A stretch of 52,538 bases of DNA from Acidobacteriota bacterium (lineage in GTDB: Bacteria > Acidobacteriota > Vicinamibacteria > Vicinamibacterales > UBA8438), in contig JAPOVI010000071.1 of assembly GCA_026708265.1 (NCBI GenBank), forward strand, positions 1-52,538, in the 5' to 3' direction. The position numbers and the translations under genes are program-made. The notes beneath the pieces are model-generated. The model did no database searches. It saw only the letters and a list, made by a program, of their open reading frames with translations, and had not been told where the DNA came from. Below, in pieces: positions 20,254 to 30,989 of this stretch. Position 1 is the first letter of the stretch. Each line of letters opens with the position of its first letter.

Positions 20254-22839
20254 GTGCGACGTCTCACGGGCGGGCGATTCCGTGGCCCGGGCCGGGGGCG
20301 GGCGCGTCGAGCCGTGGTCGCGGCTGCGTGCGCCGGCCTCGCGGGGGCCGTCTGGTTGGCGGCCGCGCCGGCGTTCGGGCAGGAGACCGCCGCGGCGCCC
20401 GAGGACGACGCGTCGTTCCATCAGCTTGCGGCCGAGGCGGTTGCCCACGGCCGCGACGCGGAGGCCGAGGCCCTCGCCTCGGCGCGCGACCCCGCCGACC
20501 CGGAGGCGGCCGCCGTCCTGGCCCGGCTGCTCGTCGCACGCGGGCGCTACGAGGAAGCGGAGGACCGGCTCGCGCCGATTGCCGGGGAGGCGCCGCAGAG
20601 CGCGGCGGCCCTGGAGCTCGGTCTGCTCTGGAGCGACCTCGGTCGCCGGGCGGACGCCGGTCCCTATCTGAACGGCGTCGTCGCCCGCGCGCAACGCTCG
20701 CGGCGCGCCCTCGACCTCTACCGGGGCGGCCTGGCGGCGCGCGCGCTGGGGGAGTTCCGCCTCGCGAACTCGCTGCTCCGGGGCGCCGCCGCGGCCGCGC
20801 CGGGGGACCCCGGCGTCCAGACGACGTGGGGCGAGCTGTTCCTCGAGAAGTACAACCAGAGCGACGCCCTGCGGTCGTTCGGCGACGCCCTGAACATCGA
20901 CGAGGACTGGGTGCCGGCCCTGCTCGGACGGGCGCGCGCCCTCGCCAGCGACAACCCGCCCGGCGCGCGCGAGGCCGTCACCCGTGCGCTGACGATCGAC
21001 GCCGACAACGTCGACGCCCACCTGATCGTCGCGGGCCTGGAGCTCGACGGGCGGAACCGGACGGCCGCGCGCGAGGCGATCGACCGGGCGCTCGCCACGA
21101 ACCCCCGGAGCCTCGAGGCGCGGGCCCTGCTGGCCGCAATCGCCTTCCTCGAGGATCGCACGGCGGACTTCGAGGCGGAGGTCGAGCGCGCGCTGGCCAT
21201 CAACCCGGCGTACGGCGACGTGTACCGCATCGCGGCCGTCCATACCGCCGGTGCGTACCGCTTTCCCGAGGCGGTCGAGCTGGCGCGCCGGGCGGTCGAG
21301 CTCGACCCCGGCAACACCCGGGCGCACGCGGAGCTGGGCCTGTATCTGCTCCGGACCGGGGACGAGCCGGCCGCGCGCGTAGCGCTCGAACGGTCGTTCG
21401 CCGACGACCCGTTCGACGTGATGACGTTCAACCTCCTGGCGATGATGGACACGCTGGACGGATTCCAGACCTTCGAGCGCGGGGACGTCATCCTGCGGCT
21501 GCATCCGGAGGAAGCGCCCGTCCTCGGCGAGTACGCGCTCACCCTGGCGCAGGAGGCGCTCGACGTTCTCTCGGCGCGCTACGAGATGACGGTCGAGGGT
21601 CCCGTCCTGATCGAGATCTTCCCCCGGCACGACGACTTCGCGGTCCGGACGCTCGGCCTGCCGGGCATGATCGGCGCGCTCGGCGCCTGCTTCGGGCGCG
21701 TCGTGACGATGGACTCGCCCCGCGCCCGGCCGCCCGGCGACTTCAATTGGCAGTCGACGCTGTGGCACGAGATCGCTCACGTAATCACCCTGCAGATGTC
21801 GAGGCAGAGACTGCCGCGGTGGCTGAGCGAGGGGATTTCGACCTACGAGGAAAAGCGCGCCGACCCGGCGTGGGCGCGCGATCAGGCGCTGGAGTTCGCC
21901 GACGCGCTCAATCGCGGGCGGGTGCTGCCGCTCCGCGAGCTCAACAGCGGGTTCCGGCGGCCCGACCTGATCTCGCTCTCCTACTTCCAGGCCTCCGTGC
22001 TCGTCGAGCACCTCATCGACCGCTACGGCGAGCCGGCGCTGCGCACGCTCATCCGGGCCTACGGAGACGGGCTCGAGACGGAGGCCGCGCTCGAGCGGAT
22101 CGGACTCGACTTCGATCGCCTGCAGGCGAGCTTCGACGAGGCGGTCGAGACGGAGTTCGGCTCGCTCCGTCATGCCCTGCGGGCGCCCGAGACGCCCGGC
22201 GAGCTGCCGCCGGCCGGGGCGGAGCGGGTCGCCGCCCTGCGGGAGCGGGCGGACGCGGCGCCGGACAGCTTCCGGGCGCAACTCGCGCTGGGCCGGGAGC
22301 TGTTCGCGGCCAGCGCGTGGGACGACGCGCGCGCCGCCCTCGAGCGGGCCGTCGAGCTGGTGCCGTTGGCGACCGGTTTCGACAGCCCCCACGGCCTGCT
22401 GGCGCGCATCGCGCAGGAGCAGGGCGATCGCGAGCGGGCGATGCGGCACCTCGAGAGTCTCCTGGCGCACGACGAGACGTCCCTCGAGGCGGTGCGGCTG
22501 CTTGCGGCCCTGGCCGAGGAGGCGCGCGACGCGGCGCGGATGCGGGCGGCGTACGAGCGCGTGCTCGAGATCGACCCGTTCGACCCCGTGCCCCACCAGG
22601 CATTGGGGCGGCTCGCCATGGCGGGCGGGCGACACGACGCCGCCGTTCGGGAGTTCGACGTGGCCCTGGCGCTGGGACCGGTGGACCGTGTCGTCGCGCA
22701 CAGCGATTACGCGGAGAGCCTGCTCGCGACAGGCGACGTCGACGGGGCGCGGCGGCAGGCCCTCGCCGCCCTGGAGATCGCTCCAACCTACGAGCGGGCG
22801 CAGGAGCTGCTGCTCGAGGCACTGGAGCGCGGGCCGTGA
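20254..22839 (+). CDS. Exported TPR protein with a gluzincin-type metalloprotease domain
   Basis: 861 residues from GTG 20254. A basic start and hydrophobic signal (AACAGLAGAVWLAAAPAFGQ) are followed by many tetratricopeptide repeats (about 45-410). A peptidase-MA-like domain follows with the zinc site HEIAH (His505, Glu506, His509) and the third ligand Glu526 in LSEGIS, 17 residues on, the spacing of gluzincins. The C-terminal third returns to TPRs (FRAQLALGRELFAASAWDDA, AYERVLEIDPFDPVPHQALG). The protein is predicted periplasmic or lipid-associated; the peptide substrate is unknown. Its TGA overlaps the GTG of the DUF4159 gene, so the two are coupled. It heads the MoxR cluster. Confidence 0.88.
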   Translation: MRRLTGGRFRGPGRGRARRAVVAAACAGLAGAVWLAAAPAFGQETAAAPEDDASFHQLAAEAVAHGRDAEAEALASARDPADPEAAAVLARLLVARGRYEEAEDRLAPIAGEAPQSAAALELGLLWSDLGRRADAGPYLNGVVARAQRSRRALDLYRGGLAARALGEFRLANSLLRGAAAAAPGDPGVQTTWGELFLEKYNQSDALRSFGDALNIDEDWVPALLGRARALASDNPPGAREAVTRALTIDADNVDAHLIVAGLELDGRNRTAAREAIDRALATNPRSLEARALLAAIAFLEDRTADFEAEVERALAINPAYGDVYRIAAVHTAGAYRFPEAVELARRAVELDPGNTRAHAELGLYLLRTGDEPAARVALERSFADDPFDVMTFNLLAMMDTLDGFQTFERGDVILRLHPEEAPVLGEYALTLAQEALDVLSARYEMTVEGPVLIEIFPRHDDFAVRTLGLPGMIGALGACFGRVVTMDSPRARPPGDFNWQSTLWHEIAHVITLQMSRQRLPRWLSEGISTYEEKRADPAWARDQALEFADALNRGRVLPLRELNSGFRRPDLISLSYFQASVLVEHLIDRYGEPALRTLIRAYGDGLETEAALERIGLDFDRLQASFDEAVETEFGSLRHALRAPETPGELPPAGAERVAALRERADAAPDSFRAQLALGRELFAASAWDDARAALERAVELVPLATGFDSPHGLLARIAQEQGDRERAMRHLESLLAHDETSLEAVRLLAALAEEARDAARMRAAYERVLEIDPFDPVPHQALGRLAMAGGRHDAAVREFDVALALGPVDRVVAHSDYAESLLATGDVDGARRQALAALEIAPTYERAQELLLEALERGP

Positions 22840-23717
22840 GCGACCCGCCGCCGGGCGTCCGCGACCGCCGTCGCGGCGCGGCGGCGCGAACGGTTACCGG
22901 CGCCCCCGGGATCCGGGCGCGGAGAGCGGTCGCCGCGGCGATGCTCGCCGCCGTCCCGTTGCTCGTCCCTCCGTCCGGACAGGGGCAGTCGGCGTTCCCC
23001 GACGTCGCCGGGCGGGCGTCCGACGCCGTTCTCGCGGGACTCGAGTGGACGTTCGCCCGCATCCGCTACGGCTCTCCTCCCGACCGGCTGGCGGAGTTCC
23101 GGCGCATCTACTGGAGCGACCCCTGGGCGATCGACGGCCCCGCCGCCGAGCAGAACCTGAGCCGCCGGATGGGCCGCGTGACGACGATCGTGGTGAACGA
23201 GCCGGTCATCCTGGAGCTCGGGGACGAAGCACTCTGGGACCACCCCTGGATCTACTTCGTCGAGCCGGCCAACATCGAGTTCACGGAGGCGGAGGTCGGC
23301 ATCCTGCGCGAGTTCCTGCTGCGCGGCGGGACGGCGACGCTGGACGATTTCCACGGTCCCGTCGAATGGGATCTCGTCGAGCGGCAGATGGCGCGGGTGT
23401 TCCCGGACCGACCGTTCGTCGACCTCGACCCCCAGCACCCGATCTTCAGCTGCTTCTACCAGCTCGACGCCTATCCCCAGATTCCGGGGCTCGGGTCGTT
23501 CTTCAACAACGTGACCTGGGAGAAGGGCGGCTTCGACCCGCACCTGCGCGCGATCCTGGACGACGACGGGCGAGCCATGGTGCTGGCCAACTTCAACACC
23601 GACATGGGCGACGGATGGGAGTGGTCGAACGCCGAGGAGTACCCCGGCTACATCCGGTACACCGCGCAGTCCTACCGCATGATGATCAACGAGATCGTCT
23701 ACGCCCTCACCCACTAG
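22836..23717 (+). CDS. Exported DUF4159 protein
   Basis: 293 residues from GTG 22836, overlapping the previous stop by four bases. After a signal-like segment (AVAAAMLAAVPLLVPPSGQG) the mature part carries DUF4159 features: FARIRYGSPPDRLAEFRRIYWSD split by Pro-Pro, YFVEPANIEFTEAE, LREFLLRGGTATLDDFHGP, IFSCFYQLDAYPQIPGL and a C-terminal YRMMINEIVYALTH. The fold resembles class I glutamine amidotransferases without the catalytic cysteine. DUF4159 genes regularly occur beside MoxR/DUF58/BatA genes, as here. Role unknown. Confidence 0.87.
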   Translation: MSDPPPGVRDRRRGAAARTVTGAPGIRARRAVAAAMLAAVPLLVPPSGQGQSAFPDVAGRASDAVLAGLEWTFARIRYGSPPDRLAEFRRIYWSDPWAIDGPAAEQNLSRRMGRVTTIVVNEPVILELGDEALWDHPWIYFVEPANIEFTEAEVGILREFLLRGGTATLDDFHGPVEWDLVERQMARVFPDRPFVDLDPQHPIFSCFYQLDAYPQIPGLGSFFNNVTWEKGGFDPHLRAILDDDGRAMVLANFNTDMGDGWEWSNAEEYPGYIRYTAQSYRMMINEIVYALTH

Positions 23718-23735
23718 CACGCGCCAATCTCCAGC

Positions 23736-24746
<1,011 letters not shown>

Positions 24747-24748
24747 CG

Positions 24749-25657
24749 ATGGCGGCGTCCGTGCGCCCGAACGAGCTGCGCCATCTCGATCCGGCCGTCG
24801 TGGCGCGCATCGAGTCGCTCGAGCTCCGCGCCCGCACCGTCGTCGAGGGCTTTCTCATCGGTCTGCACCGGAGCCCGTTCCAGGGTTTCAGCGTCGAGTT
24901 CTCCGAGTATCGGCAGTACATGCCGGGCGACGACCTGTCGACGCTCGACTGGAAGGTGTACGGGCGCAGCGACCGCTACTACGTCAAGCGCTTCGAGGAG
25001 GAGACCAATCTCGACTGCCGCATCCTGCTCGACGTGTCGGCGTCGATGGCGTACGGCTCCCACGGCGTCACGAAGCACGCCTACGCCGTCTCTCTCGTGG
25101 CGTCGCTGGCCTACCTGATGCACCGCCAGCGGGACGCGGTCGGCCTCGTCGCCTTCGACGACGACATCGCGACGGAGGTCCCGGTGAGCGGCCGCCCGGG
25201 ACACCTGCGGCGCGTGCTGGCGGCCCTCGACCGCCTGAAGACGGGGCGGCGCTCCGACGTCGCGAAGCCCCTTACGCGCCTTGCAGAGGCGCTGACCCGT
25301 CCCGGCCTGATCGTTGTCGTCTCCGACCTGCTCGACGAGCCGAAGGCGGTCCTGCGCGGCCTGCGGCATCTGCGTTCCCGCGGGGCGGACGTCATCGTCC
25401 TGCACCTGCTCGACCCGGCCGAGCGCGACTTTCCGTTCCGCCGGGTCACTCGCTTCCGCGACCTGGAGACCGGCGCGGAGGTCCACACGCTGGCTTCCCG
25501 AGCGCGGGAGCCGTACCGCGAGGCGATGCGCGACCTCGTCGCCACCTACGAGCGGGACCTGCGGCTGGTGGACGTCGACTACCAGCGCCTCGATACCTCG
25601 CAGCCGCTCGACGCGGCCCTGCAGTCGTATCTTGCCGCGCGCGCCCGGCGGCCGTGA
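24749..25657 (+). CDS. DUF58 domain protein with VWA fold
   Basis: 302 residues. The DUF58 signature is complete: GLHRSPFQGFSVEFSEYRQY, PGDDLSTLDWKVYGRSDRYY and KRFEEETNLDCRILLDVSAS, where Asp95-x-Ser-x-Ser forms a MIDAS metal site. The rest (FDDDIATEVP, VVSDLLDEPKAVLRGLRHL, VIVLHLLDPAE) continues the VWA fold. It lacks membrane segments. Known DUF58 proteins partner the MoxR ATPase; the two genes almost touch. Confidence 0.93.
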   Translation: MAASVRPNELRHLDPAVVARIESLELRARTVVEGFLIGLHRSPFQGFSVEFSEYRQYMPGDDLSTLDWKVYGRSDRYYVKRFEEETNLDCRILLDVSASMAYGSHGVTKHAYAVSLVASLAYLMHRQRDAVGLVAFDDDIATEVPVSGRPGHLRRVLAALDRLKTGRRSDVAKPLTRLAEALTRPGLIVVVSDLLDEPKAVLRGLRHLRSRGADVIVLHLLDPAERDFPFRRVTRFRDLETGAEVHTLASRAREPYREAMRDLVATYERDLRLVDVDYQRLDTSQPLDAALQSYLAARARRP

Positions 25658-25766
25658 ACCGCAAAACCGTGATGCCTCCCTGGCGTTCGCCCGGCGCTTG
25701 CCGTACGATGCCCGCTGACGCGCACGTGCTGCGCCGTGGCCTGCTGTGGGGCGGCTTCGGCACAGG

Positions 25767-27632
25767 ATGTCCTTCCTTTTCCCAGCCTTCCTGTTCGGTG
25801 CCCTCACGATAGCGATTCCCGTCCTCCTGCACCTGGTGCGGCGGGAGCGGGGGCCGGTCGTGCCGTTCAGCGCGGTCCGGTTCGTGCGCCGCTCGCCGGC
25901 CGTCAGGACCCGGCGCCCGCGGCCGCGGGAGCTGCTCCTGCTCCTCCTGCGCGTGACGGCGCTGCTGCTGCTGACGCTCGCGTTCGCACGCCCGTTCGTC
26001 GACGACGCAGTTCCCGAGCGCCCGATCACGGTGGTCGCGATCGACCGTTCGCTCAGCATGTCGGCGCCGGGGCAGATGGAGGAGGCCCACCGGCTCGGCG
26101 CTGCCGCGGTCGACCGGGCGCCGGCCGGCCACCGCGTGGCCGTCGTCGCGTTCGACGATCGCGCGGCGGTCGTGCTCGATCCGACGGACGATCGGGTGGC
26201 CGCGGTCGCCGCTGTCGAGTCGGTGTCCGCCACGGCCGGAGCGACCCGCTACGCCGCCGCGCTGTCCTCGGCCTCCGGCCTGATGGACGCGCAGAGCGGG
26301 CGCGTCGTCGTGGTCACCGACATGCAAGTGACCGGCTGGTCCGACGGGGATATGGCCGCCGTGCCGCGCGCCGCTGCCGTGGAAGCGGCGGTCGTCGACC
26401 CCGTGCCAGGGAATCTGGCCGTCACGGCCGCAGCCCGGACGGCGAATGGCCTGTCGGCCGTGGTGCGCAACACGGGAGCGGAGGCGCGCGACGCCCTCGT
26501 CGTGCTCGCGGTCGACGACGCCGTCCTCGAGAGCCGCGTCGTGACGCTCGAGCCGGGCGCGAACGGCGTGCGCTTCGGCTCGGTGTTGCCGGAGGCGACC
26601 GCGGCGTCGGTCCAGGTCGTCGATGCGGATGGCTACGCGGGCGACAACCGGCGCTATCTGCTGCTCGACCCGCTGCCGCCGGCCCGGGTGCTGGTCGTCG
26701 CCAACGGCGGGCGCCGCGGCAGCGACGCGTACTTCGTCGACCGGGCACTCGCGGCCGGGGCGGAGGACGCACCGTTCGCGACACGGGTGACGGAGCCGGG
26801 CGCGGTATCGTCTCTCGACCCCGGCGAATGGGAGGCGGTCGCCGCCGTGCTGATCCTGGGCACCGACGGCCTCGAGCCCGAGGGGCGCGAGCGGCTGGCC
26901 GCGTTCGTCGCCGCGGGGGGAGGCCTGATCGTGGCGGCGGGGCCCGGCGTCGAGCCGGCCCGGCTGGCCGGAGTGCTCGGTCCGGATGCGCGCATCGACT
27001 TCGAGCCGGGCGCGGGGGAGGGGCTGCGCCGCTGGGTGCCCGCGGATCGCCGCCACCCCATGTTCCGCGCTCTCGGCGAAGCGGCGGCAACCGCGCTGGG
27101 CGAGGTGACGTTCCTGGGAGGCGCGGCTGCCCGCGAGGGCGCCCGCGCAAGGGCACTCGGCCGGTTCGACGACGGCACGGCGGTCCTCGTCGAGTACGAC
27201 CTCGACACCGGGCGCGCCCTGCTCTTCGCGTCGGACCTGAACGGCGCCGGGAACGACTTCCCGCGGCGGCCGGGATTCGCGCCCTTCGTCGTGGAGATGG
27301 TGCGCTACGTCGCGAGGCTGCCGGGCGGCGCGCGCGAGGTCGCGATCGCGGACGTGCCGGCCGGCGTGCGGGCGGTGGCGGGGGTCGCGGTCCTGCCCGA
27401 GTCGGGACGCCGCATCGTCGTCAACGTCGATCCGCGGGAGTCGGACCCCGCGCCGATGACGGTCGAGGCGTTTCTCGGTCGCGTCGATCCGCGGCCGGCG
27501 GGGGACGGCGCGCCGGAAGACGATGCCGGCCCCCGGCGGCGGGAACGCGAGCAGGCGTACTGGTGGTACGCCCTGGCGGCGATGCTAACGGTCCTGGTGG
27601 GCGAGGCGTGGGTGGCCCGCGCGATGGCATAA
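25767..27632 (+). CDS. BatA-like membrane protein with VWA domain
   Basis: 621 residues from ATG 25767 (an upstream ATG at 25746 would add seven basic residues). The Aerotolerance-regulator N-terminal domain (BatA) begins FLFPAFLFGALTIAIPVLLH, followed by a second membrane helix (ELLLLLLRVTALLLLTLAF) and a VWA domain with the MIDAS Asp93-Arg-Ser-Leu-Ser. The long periplasmic part contains a glutamine-amidotransferase-like region (AAVLILGTDGL, FVAAGGGLIVAAGPG, RHPMFRALG) and ends in a last membrane helix (YALAAMLTVLVGEAWVARA). It would be the inner-membrane anchor of the MoxR-VWA complex. Confidence 0.9.
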   Translation: MSFLFPAFLFGALTIAIPVLLHLVRRERGPVVPFSAVRFVRRSPAVRTRRPRPRELLLLLLRVTALLLLTLAFARPFVDDAVPERPITVVAIDRSLSMSAPGQMEEAHRLGAAAVDRAPAGHRVAVVAFDDRAAVVLDPTDDRVAAVAAVESVSATAGATRYAAALSSASGLMDAQSGRVVVVTDMQVTGWSDGDMAAVPRAAAVEAAVVDPVPGNLAVTAAARTANGLSAVVRNTGAEARDALVVLAVDDAVLESRVVTLEPGANGVRFGSVLPEATAASVQVVDADGYAGDNRRYLLLDPLPPARVLVVANGGRRGSDAYFVDRALAAGAEDAPFATRVTEPGAVSSLDPGEWEAVAAVLILGTDGLEPEGRERLAAFVAAGGGLIVAAGPGVEPARLAGVLGPDARIDFEPGAGEGLRRWVPADRRHPMFRALGEAAATALGEVTFLGGAAAREGARARALGRFDDGTAVLVEYDLDTGRALLFASDLNGAGNDFPRRPGFAPFVVEMVRYVARLPGGAREVAIADVPAGVRAVAGVAVLPESGRRIVVNVDPRESDPAPMTVEAFLGRVDPRPAGDGAPEDDAGPRRREREQAYWWYALAAMLTVLVGEAWVARAMA

Positions 27633-27633
27633 T
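27628..27633 (+). promoter_or_regulatory. Extended -10-like element before the DUF4175-like gene
   Basis: TGG-CATAAT fits an extended -10; the hexamer lies seven bases before ATG 27641 and overlaps the stop of the BatA-like gene. It would give a leaderless internal transcript. Low certainty, as the genes may simply be read through. Confidence 0.3.
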
Positions 27634-27640
27634 CAGCCGC

Positions 27641-30600
27641 ATGGCCGAACCGCACGCGGCGGAGATCCGGGCCTTCCTCCGGGCGGTCCGCCGGCGATGG
27701 CGGACGGTGGCGACCCTCCGCGGGCTCGCTCGGGCGGTCGGGGTGGGGGCCGCCGGCGTCGGGGTCGTTCTGGTCCTCGACCGTTTCGCCACGCCGGCCG
27801 ACCTCCCGCTGCTGGCGGCGGCAGGGGCCGTGCTGCTCGCCGCGGCAGCCTTCGCGCTCCGCACGTTGTGGCCGCTGCGGCGCCCCCCCGGGGACCGGCA
27901 GGTCGCGCGCTACGTCGAGGAGCGCTGTCCGGAGCTCGAGGATCGATTGGCCAGCGCGGCCGCGCTGCCCGACGCTGCTCCCGGTCCGTTCCGCGATCTC
28001 GTCCTGCGCGATGCCGCCCGCGCGGTACGAAGGATCGCGCTCGACCGCACCGTGCCGGCGCGCCTTCTGCGCCGCGCGTTCCTGGCCGGGGCGGTCGCAG
28101 TCGCGGCCGCAGCGGTCGTCATCGTCGCGGGGAATCCCGCGCTGGGTAGGATCGTGCGCAGCGCGTGGCTGCACGCGGTGCCCTTCGGCGCCGCGATCGA
28201 GGTCGAGCCCGGGGATGCCCGGGTAGTGGCCGGCGAGACGCTGGTCATCCGCGCGCGCCTGCGCGGGACACCGGGGGAGCCGATCCGCACCCTGCCCGCC
28301 GTCACCGTGGTGCGCCCCGGCGCAGGTCCCGAGGCCTTCACCATGCGCCGCGTGGACGGCGGCTACGAGCTCCGGACGCCCGCAGTGCATCGCGACTTCA
28401 CATACCGCGTCAGCGCGGGCGCACTCGCCTCGCCCGCCTACGCGGTGACGGCGCTCCGGGCGCCGACCATCGAGCGGATCGAGGTCGCCTACCGCTATCC
28501 CGCGCACCTGGGCGTGCCGGCGCGAGTCGACACCGGGGGCGACATCCACGCCCCCGAGGGGACCGCGGTGACGGTGACCGTCGTCGCCGACAAGGCGCTT
28601 CGCTCCGGGGCCCTCCGCATGGCGAGCGGCGCGGCGCTCGACCTCGAGAGGCACGGCGACCGGCAGTGGGCGGCGTCGTTCGATGTGCACGAGGACGACA
28701 GCTACCGGGTGGCGCTCGTCGATGCCGACGCGCTCACGAACGGGGGCGCTGCCGACTATCTCATCCGTACCGTGGTCGACCGGCCCCCGGAGGTCCACAT
28801 CGCGCGGCCGGGCGGAGACCGCGAGATCACCCCCCTCGAGGAGACGGTGATCGAGGCGCGGGCGAACGACGATTTCGGCGTGGAGCGCTTCGAGCTGGTC
28901 TACACGGTCGCCGGCCGCGACGAGCAGGCGGTCGACCTGCTCGGGGCGCGGCGCACCCGCGAGGTGTCGGCCGCCCACACGCTGTACGCCGAATCGCTCG
29001 GGGTCCGCCCCGGCGACGTGATCAGCTACCACGTCCGTGCGCGCGACACCAACGCGGCCCGTCCCGCCCGCGAGACGCGCAGCGACCTCTTCTTCCTGGA
29101 GGTGCGGCCGTTCGGACGGGAGTTCTCGGAGGCGGGCAGCCAGTTCATGGCGGCGATGGCCGGCGGCGACATCGGGCGGCTCGTCCGGGTGCAGAAGGAG
29201 ATCGTCATCGCGACGTGGCGCCTCGATGCCGTGCCGACCGCGGCTCGACCTGCGGACGACGTCGATGCGGTTGCGGCAACCCAGGACGAGTTGCGACGCG
29301 CCGCGTCGCGGGTCGCGGCCGATCGCGGGGGAGGTCGCCGCTCGCCGGTTCCCGAGGGTCTGACGGGCGCGATCCGGGCGATGCGCGCCGCCGCGGAGTC
29401 GTTGCGGGCGAACGATACCGGGGCGGCGATCCCGTCGGAGATGGCGGCCCTGAACGGGCTGCTGCAGGCGCAGGCGGAGGTCCGGCGGACGCAGGTCTCG
29501 CTCCAGCCGTCGCCGGGCGGGGCGTTCGGCCCGCAACCGCGGGAGGACCTGTCGGCGCTGTTCGATCGCGAGTTGCGGCGCGAGCAGCGGACGAACTACG
29601 AGGATCGCTCCGCCGCGACCCCGCCCGCCGCGCCGGAGGAGAGCGAGGCGCGCCGCCGCGTCGGGGAGCTGGCCGACCGGCAGGAGGCCCTCAACCGCGA
29701 GGCCGAACGCGCGCTGGCGGACGAGGGAGACGACCCGCAGGCCCTGCGCCGCACGCTGGAACGGCTCTCGCGGGAGCAGGACGAGCTGCGCCGGCAGATG
29801 GACGAGGTCGAGCGGCAACTGGCGCGGATGGCGAACGCGGGCAGCGGCGCGCGCGGGGGGACGGCGCGGGCCGGCGGGGCCGACGGGCGCATCGCGGACC
29901 GGATGCGCGAGGCGCAGGGCGCACTGGGGCGCCGGGACCCGCAGGCGGCGGCCCGGGCGGGCCGGGAGGCGGCGGGTCGCCTCCGGGATCTGGCGCGGGA
30001 GCTGGGTGCCGCCGGGGGACGCGCGGGCCGGGCGATCCGCGATCTGGAGTCCGAGGCGCGACGGATGGCCGATGCCCAGCGCCGCACCGCCCTCGCGTCA
30101 CGCCTCGCCGGGGGAGACCGGGCCGGCCGGGCGTCGCGGCGGGCGCTGGCGGGCGAGCGGGACGAGCTGGCCGACCGGGTGGAGCGGTTCGAGACGCGCC
30201 TCGGTGCGCAGCGATTGGAGGTTGCGGGCGCCGCGCTGCGGGCGCTCGACGAGGCGGCGGACGGCCTGGCGGAGGCCGACCTTCCGTCGCGGCTGCGCGA
30301 CCTGGCGGACCGTGCGCGCGGCCCTTCCGGCGGCCGGGAGCCGTCGCCGCCGCAGCCGGACGCGGCCCCCGTCGCCGACGAGGACGAATCGGTGGCGGAG
30401 GAGCTCGACCGGACGGCGGTTCGACTGCAGGCGGCGGCACGGGCGGCGGACGAAGCGGCAAGGGCGGGGCAGGAGCTGGCGCGCCATATCGCGCGCATCG
30501 ACCGGGCGGTCCAGCGGTTCGCGGACGCCGCGGACGGCGAGCGTTCCGGAGCGGCGGAAGCCGGCGAGCTGGCGGCGGCGGGTGAGGCCCTGGCGGGCCG

Positions 30601-30916
30601 GCTCGGGTGGTCCGGGGACCTGGCGGAACGGGCGCGGGCGATCCGGCCGTCGCTGGTCGAGGACCTTCGACGGTGGGCCGAGCACGCGTTCAGCGGAGCC
30701 GCTCCCGGCACCGAGGCGTTCAAGCAGGACCTGGCGGAGTGGGCGAGCCTGCGCGCGGACGTGCGACTGGCCATCGGCGGCTACCCGGCGTCCGAGGACG
30801 ATGCGCCCGGCGCCGCCCGCGGCGACGCCCTGCACGTCGGGCCCGACGAGCGGATTCCGGAGTCCTACCGGGGCCTCGTCGAACGCTACTACAGGTCCCT
30901 GTCCGAGCGACCCTGA
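27641..30916 (+). CDS. Large DUF4175-like membrane and coiled-coil protein
   Basis: 1091 residues. Two or three N-terminal membrane helices (AVGVGAAGVGVVLVLDRF, LLAAAGAVLLAAAAFALRTL, and AFLAGAVAVAAAAVVIVAG at about 150) surround the cytoplasmic ARYVEERCPELEDRLASAAAL. A periplasmic beta-rich region follows (IEVEPGDARVVAGETLVIRA, VDRPPEVHIARPGGDREITP split by Pro-Pro, RANDDFGVERFELVYTV). The long C-terminal half (about 650-1060) is helical, rich in Ala, Arg and Glu, with coiled-coil segments such as LSREQDELRRQMDEVERQL. This matches the DUF4175-type proteins found in MoxR/BatA clusters. It may scaffold the complex. Function unknown. Confidence 0.82.
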   Translation: MAEPHAAEIRAFLRAVRRRWRTVATLRGLARAVGVGAAGVGVVLVLDRFATPADLPLLAAAGAVLLAAAAFALRTLWPLRRPPGDRQVARYVEERCPELEDRLASAAALPDAAPGPFRDLVLRDAARAVRRIALDRTVPARLLRRAFLAGAVAVAAAAVVIVAGNPALGRIVRSAWLHAVPFGAAIEVEPGDARVVAGETLVIRARLRGTPGEPIRTLPAVTVVRPGAGPEAFTMRRVDGGYELRTPAVHRDFTYRVSAGALASPAYAVTALRAPTIERIEVAYRYPAHLGVPARVDTGGDIHAPEGTAVTVTVVADKALRSGALRMASGAALDLERHGDRQWAASFDVHEDDSYRVALVDADALTNGGAADYLIRTVVDRPPEVHIARPGGDREITPLEETVIEARANDDFGVERFELVYTVAGRDEQAVDLLGARRTREVSAAHTLYAESLGVRPGDVISYHVRARDTNAARPARETRSDLFFLEVRPFGREFSEAGSQFMAAMAGGDIGRLVRVQKEIVIATWRLDAVPTAARPADDVDAVAATQDELRRAASRVAADRGGGRRSPVPEGLTGAIRAMRAAAESLRANDTGAAIPSEMAALNGLLQAQAEVRRTQVSLQPSPGGAFGPQPREDLSALFDRELRREQRTNYEDRSAATPPAAPEESEARRRVGELADRQEALNREAERALADEGDDPQALRRTLERLSREQDELRRQMDEVERQLARMANAGSGARGGTARAGGADGRIADRMREAQGALGRRDPQAAARAGREAAGRLRDLARELGAAGGRAGRAIRDLESEARRMADAQRRTALASRLAGGDRAGRASRRALAGERDELADRVERFETRLGAQRLEVAGAALRALDEAADGLAEADLPSRLRDLADRARGPSGGREPSPPQPDAAPVADEDESVAEELDRTAVRLQAAARAADEAARAGQELARHIARIDRAVQRFADAADGERSGAAEAGELAAAGEALAGRLGWSGDLAERARAIRPSLVEDLRRWAEHAFSGAAPGTEAFKQDLAEWASLRADVRLAIGGYPASEDDAPGAARGDALHVGPDERIPESYRGLVERYYRSLSERP

Positions 30917-30989
30917 CCCCGCGCGGGCCGGGCTGCGACCGGAAGGCGCGGTTGCGGCGGTCCCGCCCGGTGGTGGAGGCGGCAACCCG

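Noticed and set aside
20185-22701. 838-residue minus-strand open frame
   Set aside because: Shadow of the TPR-metalloprotease gene, which has TPRs, a zinc site and a consensus -10 box.
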